64,000 nucleotides of DNA, taken from NCBI GenBank assembly GCA_020633325.1, contig JACKDX010000001.1, forward strand, positions 186,001 to 250,000, written 5' to 3'. Each line of letters starts with the position of its first letter. Position 1 is the stretch's first letter. Origin of the DNA: Myxococcales bacterium. Its GTDB lineage: Bacteria > Myxococcota_A > Polyangia > Polyangiales > GCA-016699535. The notes beneath the pieces were generated by a model. That model searched no databases. It was not told the DNA's origin and was given only the letters and a program-made list of their open reading frames with translations. Shown one piece after another: positions 57,766-64,000 of the stretch. Position numbers and translations under genes: made by a program.

Positions 57766-59303
57766 CTCAGGCTTCTCTCGTGAACTACTGCCTCGCTCTA
57801 TCGGCAGGCATTCTGTACTTCCTGGGATTTGCAGGCATCGACTTTTGGCCTTGCGCAATGCTCGCCTATGTTCCTATCCAACTGGCATTGGAACGCGTGC
57901 CTGTTGCTCGGCCGAAGGACACCATAAAACTTGGCTTGCTGTTTGGCTTTGTAGCCATGTTTGGTGGCTATTACTGGCTTATTCACGTCCTGCGTGAGTT
58001 TTCCGGATTTCCGCTCCCTATATGTGTCGCTCTTGCCTCCCTACTTGTTCTTCAACAAGCAGGCGCGTTCGGGCTCTTTGCATACATTTGGTGGCTTGGA
58101 CGTCGATGCGAAGTGAACCTCACATTGCGCCTCGTGGTTGCCGCAACGTGTGCCGAGTTCATCTATCCGATGCTCTTCCCGTACTATTATGGAGCCAGCT
58201 TTCACACGATCCCGGTTCTCCTTCAGACAGCGGAACTCGGCGGGCCATTGCTGGTGTCTGCTCTTTGCTTCGTGATCAACGGCACAATATTTGAGGCATG
58301 GCATGCACGCTACGTCTCCCGTACGTCGCCTCGGCGAGCACTCACAGTAGGCGGCGCCGTAGTCCTAGCTGTCACTGTCTTCGGGATTGTTCGAATGCAG
58401 CAAGTCGATAGCCGCGCCAAACAAGCGCCCAAGATATCAGTGGGCCTGGTCCAGGCAAACATGGATACCTTTGGAAAAAGGGACGATCCTATTGAGGGTT
58501 TGCGGCGTCATTTGCGATTGTCGAGGGACCTTGAGAGAAACGGAACCCAACCTGGCCTTATCGTCTGGCCCGAATCATCCTATGCGTGGGCCCTTCCCGA
58601 GGGCTTAAAAAACGTCCGGCGCGCGGTCACCGGTTCTCTCAGCACACCGATATTATTTGGCGCGATATCCCGGCGCAATGGCAGTTCTGTCCCCAAAATA
58701 TTTAACACGGCGTTTATCACGGACGCAGAGGGCAACATTCAGGGCAGCTACGATAAAACATATCTGTTGGCTTTTGGCGAATACTTGCCCTTTGGCGATC
58801 TGTTTCCGGTGTTATACGAGTGGTCGCCCAACAGCGGCCACTTCTCCAAAGGCGCTCACGTCAATGCGCTGCCTCTGGGGAAATGGCGTATTGGAACACT
58901 GATTTGCTACGAAGATATTCTCCCGGCGTTCGTGCGCAAGGTCGTTAGACACAGCGATCCACACTTCCTTGTCAATATTACGAACGACAGTTGGTTTGGC
59001 GACACCACCGAGCCCTGGGAACACTTGGCGCTCTCCAAGCTGCGTTCCGTAGAACATCGGCGATTTCTTCTGCGTGCGACCAACAGTGGAGTCAGCGCGA
59101 TAATCGATCCGGTTGGCAGAGTGGTAGATCAGACCAAGCTATTTCGTGAGCAGACTCTTCAGGGTGAGGTTTCGATGCTCAAAGGGCAAACGTTTTACTC
59201 TCTCACAGGTGACTGGCCCGGCTGGCTATCGTTGGCTTTGAGCGGATGGTGGCTATTATGCTTGCTAAGGAGGAGGAGCGTACACAAGCGGGGCAAGCAA
59301 TAG
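57753..59303 (+). CDS. lnt: Apolipoprotein N-acyltransferase
   Basis: A 516-residue protein: six or so N-terminal membrane helices, then a carbon-nitrogen-hydrolase domain with catalytic Glu in LIVWPESSYAW, Lys in YDKTYLLAFGEYLPFGD and Cys in LICYEDI. It adds the third acyl chain to outer-membrane lipoproteins, consistent with the many lipoprotein genes around it and with a LolC/E-like permease. TTG 57753 overlaps bioA by 13 bases; an in-frame GTG at 57780 is the main alternative. The 3' end overlaps the convergent lipoprotein gene by 39 bases. Confidence 0.9.
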   Translation: MAKLTQASLVNYCLALSAGILYFLGFAGIDFWPCAMLAYVPIQLALERVPVARPKDTIKLGLLFGFVAMFGGYYWLIHVLREFSGFPLPICVALASLLVLQQAGAFGLFAYIWWLGRRCEVNLTLRLVVAATCAEFIYPMLFPYYYGASFHTIPVLLQTAELGGPLLVSALCFVINGTIFEAWHARYVSRTSPRRALTVGGAVVLAVTVFGIVRMQQVDSRAKQAPKISVGLVQANMDTFGKRDDPIEGLRRHLRLSRDLERNGTQPGLIVWPESSYAWALPEGLKNVRRAVTGSLSTPILFGAISRRNGSSVPKIFNTAFITDAEGNIQGSYDKTYLLAFGEYLPFGDLFPVLYEWSPNSGHFSKGAHVNALPLGKWRIGTLICYEDILPAFVRKVVRHSDPHFLVNITNDSWFGDTTEPWEHLALSKLRSVEHRRFLLRATNSGVSAIIDPVGRVVDQTKLFREQTLQGEVSMLKGQTFYSLTGDWPGWLSLALSGWWLLCLLRRRSVHKRGKQ

Positions 59304-60962
59304 CGTATACGTCCCGTCATCATTCGTGCTCGTGCGACCCACAGGCAATGAACGTTCCCGAGTGCCTTGCAAGATCACCCCGTGGGCAATGACATCCGCT
59401 CCCTTCACGGCTGTGCCATTGGTATTCCTAATCATCCCTTTGACGGCAACGGGCGTCACCAACGCGAATGCCGCTTCGCTTTGCGCTTCTGCATCCCCCT
59501 GAATGTCGACATCGGGTATGACGACCCAGGGAAAACCGCTGTCAGAGGGCGTTTGTATAACCAAGTCATATCTGCCCACATCTAATAGCAGCAAAAATCC
59601 GCCTGACGCATCGGTCTGGGTCTGATTTGACCGGTTGTACGCCGCCGCTGGCCACGCATCGAATCCGAGAACCCGTTGTTGCGCAACCGCCTGGACGACT
59701 GCTCCTTGCATGGCGTTGCCCTGAATATCGTTCACTTTTCCCTTGAAGCTGTGTCTTTTTGGTAACGCTATGGGCGACGGGATGCCAGTCACTTCTCCGC
59801 TTTCAGAGACGTGCAGCGTGCCGGCGAAGACACCGAAATCGACCGCACTACTCTCCGGCCGTACCACCATCTCGTAGCTCCCTGGTAAGAGCTTGGCGCC
59901 AAACTCCCCGAGTACATTACTAAGTGTGGAGACACGAAGGATTCGGCTTGGATGACTACCGCCAAGCACGTTCTTGGAGGTCAAAATCACCACCGCGTTT
60001 CCCACCCCGAGAGGCTCAGGCCCATTCGTAGTGATGCGCGCCCCATATGACACCGTAGGTTTCGGGGCGGGCACGACAAGTACGTGATTCCCTTGGCATC
60101 CCGGTTGCGGAAACAAAAAATCTGGATCGAGAGTCACTTCCGGATAAATCATATCCGGCGTCGAAGGTCCCACCACCAACAGATAGTCTTGAACCTCTTT
60201 TGGCAAATTGATCACGAACGTCCCAGCCGCAGCATCAATTGTTTGCGTGGTTGCCACAGACGATACCGTCTTAAGCGACTCGCGATCGATGGCCCGAACC
60301 TGAAAGCCATCGAGGCCTTGTTGCTGATCATTGACGACAGTACCGGCGAAACGACACAGCGAAGTCAGGGCCGGATACGGAAACACCACCGGTTTCATCA
60401 AATCGCCCAGCAACTCTAACTCGTAGTCCATGGGCGGCAAGGCGGCGATGAGCGTTTCGGTGGGTTGGATATGCACCTCATAGCGGCCGGTCAATAACGC
60501 AGTGGCAAAATCAATTTCCTCGCCGCTTTCGAGCACTGTCACCTCAGGCAGCGTCTGGACCGTCACGCTTGACTCAAGAGTTTTTACTGAGCTTTCCCTA
60601 AGAAAGGTAAGGGCGCCTTGCACCCGTTCACTTCCGCCTGCGATGCGTACAGTTCCATATATGTCCGTGAGGGGGCCGACCTCGAGATTCTTCTCTCCAT
60701 TACTCTCCAAAGGAAATCGTTCTGAAAACACTGAAGTACTTGACCCCTGGTCCGCGTTGTTGACGATTGCCTCTAGGGCAACTTGAAAATTGAGCTCATC
60801 TTCCGTAAAGCACACATTGTCGGACACATCACAGCTAGATTCCGGACAGTCATCATCCGACTTACAAAAGTTCCTGCTGCTACTGTGATCCCCCCTTCCA
60901 AACGAACAGCCCACGGTCGCCAACAGCACCGCCGTCAGCAAATATGGCAATGGCGTGTTCAT
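59265..60962 (-). CDS. Lipoprotein with repeated carboxypeptidase-regulatory-like domains
   Basis: A 565-residue protein with lipoprotein signal LLTAVLLATVGC (lipid Cys at 19 from ATG 60962). A short Cys-rich segment follows (CKSDDDCPESSCDVSDNVC), of the form seen in many myxobacterial surface lipoproteins. The rest repeats beta-sandwich units such as GTVVNDQQQGLDGFQVRAID, GKVNDIQGNAMQGAVVQAV and GMIRNTNGTAVKGADVIAHG, each beginning with a G-x-V-x-D/N-x2-G pattern of carboxypeptidase-regulatory-like (CarboxypepD_reg) domains. Start overlaps the preceding lipoprotein gene by four bases. It may be a structural or binding surface protein. Confidence 0.8.
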   Translation of the reverse strand: MNTPLPYLLTAVLLATVGCSFGRGDHSSSRNFCKSDDDCPESSCDVSDNVCFTEDELNFQVALEAIVNNADQGSSTSVFSERFPLESNGEKNLEVGPLTDIYGTVRIAGGSERVQGALTFLRESSVKTLESSVTVQTLPEVTVLESGEEIDFATALLTGRYEVHIQPTETLIAALPPMDYELELLGDLMKPVVFPYPALTSLCRFAGTVVNDQQQGLDGFQVRAIDRESLKTVSSVATTQTIDAAAGTFVINLPKEVQDYLLVVGPSTPDMIYPEVTLDPDFLFPQPGCQGNHVLVVPAPKPTVSYGARITTNGPEPLGVGNAVVILTSKNVLGGSHPSRILRVSTLSNVLGEFGAKLLPGSYEMVVRPESSAVDFGVFAGTLHVSESGEVTGIPSPIALPKRHSFKGKVNDIQGNAMQGAVVQAVAQQRVLGFDAWPAAAYNRSNQTQTDASGGFLLLLDVGRYDLVIQTPSDSGFPWVVIPDVDIQGDAEAQSEAAFALVTPVAVKGMIRNTNGTAVKGADVIAHGVILQGTRERSLPVGRTSTNDDGTYTLLLAPLVYAPPP

Positions 60963-61492
60963 TGTACGCAATCCGCCAAGTCAAGTGTTGAAACCGACGT
61001 TACCCACCATGTGGCGGTATCCATATCGCCCTCTGAGACCGGAACATTCTCATTGGGTTCGAATTCCCCCGCCACCAACAACTCCACTTTGGTACACGGT
61101 TTACCCAAAAGTCTGTCACGGCCGACATTAAATTGATACGCACGCTCCACGCTGTTTACGGGTTGAATGACATCTTGTTCGATGAGACCCGTAAGACCTA
61201 GCGCAACAACGCGATCCAAAAATACCCGATACTCAAGAGGTTGATCAATGTTGGGGTCTCGCACCACGAATTCAAAAACCACCTCCAGATTATCGCTGTC
61301 GGGTTCTACACGAACGATTTCGCCTTGCGGATGAATCGCATTGGCTGCGCTCGCAATTGAAGGAGGGTAGTTGGTTTCACGTGGCCGGTCATGCCGGTCA
61401 AGCACAAGACATCCTCCACCCGCCGCTGAGATGGCTATCACCACCATCATCCAAGCAAAGCGCGAGCCAGGTCCCATAGAGATCGCTAACAT
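60959..61492 (-). CDS. Uncharacterised lipoprotein
   Basis: A 177-residue protein with signal sequence AWMMVVIAISAAGGGC (a loose lipobox, lipid Cys about residue 28). The mature part has a short basic linker and then a beta-rich domain, including FEFVVRDPNIDQPLEYRVFLD, suggestive of an immunoglobulin-like or fibronectin-like sandwich, with one late Cys pair (CTKVEL and ADCVQ). Start 61492 or the ATG five codons later is plausible; a much longer frame reads upstream without signal features. It is translationally coupled to the carboxypeptidase-regulatory-like lipoprotein and lies 82 bases from the sigma-54 activator gene on the same strand. Confidence 0.65.
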   Translation of the reverse strand: MLAISMGPGSRFAWMMVVIAISAAGGGCLVLDRHDRPRETNYPPSIASAANAIHPQGEIVRVEPDSDNLEVVFEFVVRDPNIDQPLEYRVFLDRVVALGLTGLIEQDVIQPVNSVERAYQFNVGRDRLLGKPCTKVELLVAGEFEPNENVPVSEGDMDTATWWVTSVSTLDLADCVQ

Positions 61493-61574
61493 AGTGGGAT
61501 CATGGCGCAATTGAGCCGGGCTCCGATTTGCGTGAATCCACCGACTCTGACATTCGTGTCTCGGTTGGAATGCT

Positions 61575-63392
61575 TTAGGAGGGGTCGTCACCGTCGAACA
61601 GCCCCTTCTCCAGGTAGCGAAAAATCGTACGCGGGTCCACACCCAAGTCTTGCGCCGTCTTTGTACGATTACCTCCGTTCAGCTCCAGCACTTCGAAAAT
61701 ATAGCGTTTCTGAAACTCTTCCCGGGCATCGGCGAGCGTCTTCGTTGGCTGCAGACTCTCAGAAGAAAGCTCCAAGTCCTCGGGACCGATCAATGACTTG
61801 TCGCACAGTACAATGGCTTTCTTGATTCGATTCTCAAGCTGTCGAATGTTGCCCGGCCATGCATACTTACGAATAGCAATCAGTGCATTGGGAGTAAATC
61901 CTCGAACGTCTCGTTTGTACTCGTCCGCAAATTTGTGCAACAGATATTTCGCAAGCAATGTGACATCTTCACCCCGCTCTCTCAACGGTGGCAGAAGCAG
62001 GTGCACCACATTGAGCCTATAGTAAAGATCTTCTCTAAATCGCTTGTCGCGAATATCGGCCTCTAAGTTGCGATGAGTTGCGGCTATCACACGGATGTCA
62101 ACCTTTTCACGTCCCTGATCTCCCACCTTGCTGACCTCGCGCTCTTGAAGCGCGCGCAAGAGCTTCACCTGCAACGCCAGAGGAAGCTCCCCGATCTCAT
62201 CCAAGAACAGCGTGCCCCGATGGGCTTGCTGAAAGCGCCCCTGGTGCGTGGCAATCGCACCTGTAAACGCGCCCTTAACGTGACCAAACAACTCTGATTC
62301 GATGAGATTTTCCGGTATGGCGCCGCAATTGACCACAACAAACGGGCCCTGTGCCCGTTCGCTTCGCGCGTGAATTTCTGCCGCGATTAGCTCTTTCCCA
62401 GTTCCCGTTTCGCCGGTGATTAGAACACTAATATCCGTCGGGGCAATCTTCTCCACTTGGCGAAAAAGATCCATCATAGACGGGGCACTCCCAATGATGG
62501 CCCCAAAGCGCCTCTGCGCCAATGCTTCGGCCAGCCCATCCCTATCGCTCCGGAGTTGTTCGACTAGCAGCGCGGTCTGTAAAATCAACGCCGCTTGCCC
62601 CGCAAACACGGTGAGTATGTCTAAAGAAGTCTCCACAAAGAGATTGGCCACTGTGTCGTTTCCCACATACAGAATACCGAGCATATGACCTTGGCTCATA
62701 AGTGGCACACACATGACGGAACAGAGCTTGAGATTCAGCACGCTTGCACTTCTACTAAAGGCTTCATCTCTTAGCGCATCACTCACAATCACGGCTCGAC
62801 GCGATTCGATGACTTTTGCCAAAATACTATCGGAGAGATGTCTGATATCATCCGGCAAGCTCTCCTGGTTTAGGTTGCGCGCGACTGTGATCTGCGGGAC
62901 ATCATTATTGAGAAGAATTAAAAATCCCTTGTCCGCGTGCGACACCTCAATTACCACATCGAGCAACGTCTCGAGCAATACATCGACGGACGGGATTTCC
63001 ATTAACCGCCTACTAAAGTCATAGAGCCGTGCAAGACCGCCAAGTTCACTTGCAAACGACTGGGCTTTTGATATTGATGGCTCATCCACAGTGGCATCGG
63101 CCCGATCCAACAGCGAGAACACCAGCTCAATATCGCCCACTTGCACGCGGTCACTATGAACCAACCGTGCGCGCCGTTTTTTTTTACCATTGACCTTTAT
63201 GCCATCAGTCGCATCAAGCTCGCTGATGTTAAAGTTCACGCCGTCAAAAACGATCTGCGCATGATGCTCCGCCACAGATTCGTGCTTTAGAAGCACATCA
63301 TTGGAAGGCGCTGTGCCTATGGATGTTATCGCTTTGTAAATAGCATACGTCTGCGTCCCATCAGGACCCCCTAGACGCTTCAGACACGGCAT
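61575..63392 (-). CDS. Sigma-54-dependent transcriptional activator with FHA and GAF domains
   Basis: A 605-residue regulator. Residues 1 to about 110 are an FHA domain (ITSIGTAPSNDVLLKHESVAEHHAQI ... ATDGIKVNG). A GAF domain covers about 125-290. The AAA+ motor has Walker A GETGTGKE (about 327), the sigma-54 contact loop GAFTGA and Walker B GTLFLDEIGEL. A Fis-type helix-turn-helix ends the protein (NRTKTAQDLGVDPRTIFRYL). FHA-GAF-AAA enhancer-binding proteins are typical of myxobacteria, linking Thr-kinase signals to sigma-54 promoters. A run of nine adenines codes the Lys-Lys-Lys after NG. It is transcribed away from the lipoprotein gene at 63485 and toward two lipoprotein genes. Confidence 0.92.
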   Translation of the reverse strand: MPCLKRLGGPDGTQTYAIYKAITSIGTAPSNDVLLKHESVAEHHAQIVFDGVNFNISELDATDGIKVNGKKKRRARLVHSDRVQVGDIELVFSLLDRADATVDEPSISKAQSFASELGGLARLYDFSRRLMEIPSVDVLLETLLDVVIEVSHADKGFLILLNNDVPQITVARNLNQESLPDDIRHLSDSILAKVIESRRAVIVSDALRDEAFSRSASVLNLKLCSVMCVPLMSQGHMLGILYVGNDTVANLFVETSLDILTVFAGQAALILQTALLVEQLRSDRDGLAEALAQRRFGAIIGSAPSMMDLFRQVEKIAPTDISVLITGETGTGKELIAAEIHARSERAQGPFVVVNCGAIPENLIESELFGHVKGAFTGAIATHQGRFQQAHRGTLFLDEIGELPLALQVKLLRALQEREVSKVGDQGREKVDIRVIAATHRNLEADIRDKRFREDLYYRLNVVHLLLPPLRERGEDVTLLAKYLLHKFADEYKRDVRGFTPNALIAIRKYAWPGNIRQLENRIKKAIVLCDKSLIGPEDLELSSESLQPTKTLADAREEFQKRYIFEVLELNGGNRTKTAQDLGVDPRTIFRYLEKGLFDGDDPS

Positions 63393-63484
63393 GAACTTAG
63401 CGTATCATGAACCGTCCATTCGTTGCATCGGTGCCAGGAGCATGTTACGGATTCTGCACAAAATACGGCGGAGGCGCGAAAGCG

Positions 63485-64000
63485 ATGATCATGAACTACA
63501 CGCATTCGGGTTGGGTTTTATTGAGCGGGCTCGTGCTAGCGGGTTGCCAAGGTCATACGACGACAGCAGCGCCTCCTCTACATCCATCTTCCGCTGATTC
63601 ACCAAGGTCGCACCCGGTTGCTTCTGCCAACGGCACTGAGCCGCCCGCAGCATCGGTTCCTCCTTCGACCTTCGCCAACGAAGCCTCACAGTGCCCTAAT
63701 CCCTCCAACCATTGTTTGGATGCTGACATCGTATTTGTGGCCAAGCGCGGATATGAAGGGGGGAGCGTTTTTGTTGAGCCGGCGCGGCGAACCGCAGACG
63801 CAAATAGCTCAGGTGAGGCGCAATACACCTCTATGCGCAATGGTAAGACCTTCCGAAGCGCGTATGCATATTCCTCACGGGCCGCCAATCGCCTTCAGCT
63901 CCATGTGGGCACTCTCGTCATTATTCCGTTTAATAAGGCTCAGCGAATTTTTTCGGGTCCAACCACCCGAGGGGATGCGTACAGCACGCGATGGTGGCTC
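63485..64000 (+). CDS. Start of a lipoprotein gene (cut off at the window end)
   Basis: Open from ATG 63485 to the last base: 172 codons without a stop. The start codon has GGAGG upstream. The signal peptide ends VLLSGLVLAGC, a standard lipobox with lipid Cys at about residue 21, followed by an Ala/Pro/Ser-rich linker of about 50 residues. Then CPNPSNHCLDADIVFVAKRGYEGG and a basic beta-rich region ending GTLVIIPFNKAQ. No family can be given without the rest. It is divergent from the sigma-54 activator, about 90 bases between starts. Confidence 0.7.
   Translation, partial: MIMNYTHSGWVLLSGLVLAGCQGHTTTAAPPLHPSSADSPRSHPVASANGTEPPAASVPPSTFANEASQCPNPSNHCLDADIVFVAKRGYEGGSVFVEPARRTADANSSGEAQYTSMRNGKTFRSAYAYSSRAANRLQLHVGTLVIIPFNKAQRIFSGPTTRGDAYSTRWWL

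Noticed and set aside
63415..63450. TGGCACCGATGCA on the minus strand as a sigma-54 promoter of the activator gene
   Set aside because: GG and GC are only seven bases apart, three fewer than the required spacing.

Overview
The window looks like a chromosomal stretch from a Gram-negative, deltaproteobacterial-type organism, most likely a member or relative of the Myxococcota. The signs are a MYXO-CTERM-like sorting tail, many lipoproteins with no recognisable domain, FHA-domain proteins, a sigma-54 activator with FHA and GAF domains, a PilY1/minor-pilin operon, Lol-type lipoprotein export and Lnt. By eye, base composition is moderate (mid-50s percent GC), lower than in the classical high-GC myxobacteria. 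No rRNA, insertion sequence, prophage or CRISPR array was seen. Two tRNA genes are present: Gly-GCC and Leu-CAG.

Layout. 1-1.3 kb: the end of a GNAT-like gene, an FmdB zinc ribbon, a small membrane protein, and a gene-free stretch that can fold as a structured RNA. 1.3-6.3 kb: a phosphonate (probably phosphonolipid) cluster with an aminotransferase (PhnW type), a CDP-alcohol phosphotransferase, a stand-alone nucleotidyltransferase and a PEP mutase fused to a second nucleotidyltransferase. 6.4-8.5 kb: a three-gene RiPP cluster with a Cys-containing precursor, an MNIO (DUF692) enzyme and its DUF2063 partner, resembling the copper-related bufferin/Hvf systems. 8.5-11.8 kb: an amidase, tRNA-Gly and a LolC/E-like permease. 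11.8-25 kb: mostly core functions (ferritin-like protein, Slt transglycosylase, DnaJ, HemW, CcmAB, a TlpA-like thioredoxin, a small operon ending in Mpl, GyrB). 25-37 kb: lipoproteins, a CPBP protease, purine nucleoside phosphorylase, an ECF sigma/anti-sigma pair, UvrD/PcrA helicase, a chlorite-dismutase-family heme protein and a GT39 glycosyltransferase, then tRNA-Leu. 37.4-45.6 kb: a tightly coupled minor-pilin operon (fimT-pilV-pilW-pilX-pilY1) that runs on into three uncharacterised envelope genes. 45.6-53.3 kb: UbiA-family transferase, FHA protein, HEAT-repeat lipoprotein, FtsK and an exported amidoligase-like lipoprotein. 53.3-64 kb: VapBC, a frameshifted KamA gene, a very Cys-rich surface protein, BioA-Lnt, two lipoproteins, a sigma-54 activator and the start of another lipoprotein gene.

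The most interesting material is in the first 8.5 kb. The PEP mutase has Cys118 where characterised mutases have a catalytic-loop Asn. The nucleotidyltransferase domain fused to it has a degraded nucleotide-binding signature, while the separate one is intact. The MNIO cluster carries an unusual EGSCG-type precursor preceded by two TGGCAA/TTGCCA dyads. Further on, the exported amidoligase-like lipoprotein, the Cys-rich MYXO-CTERM-like protein and the extra genes of the pilin operon deserve a second look. All functions are read from motifs and gene order only. No database search was possible.
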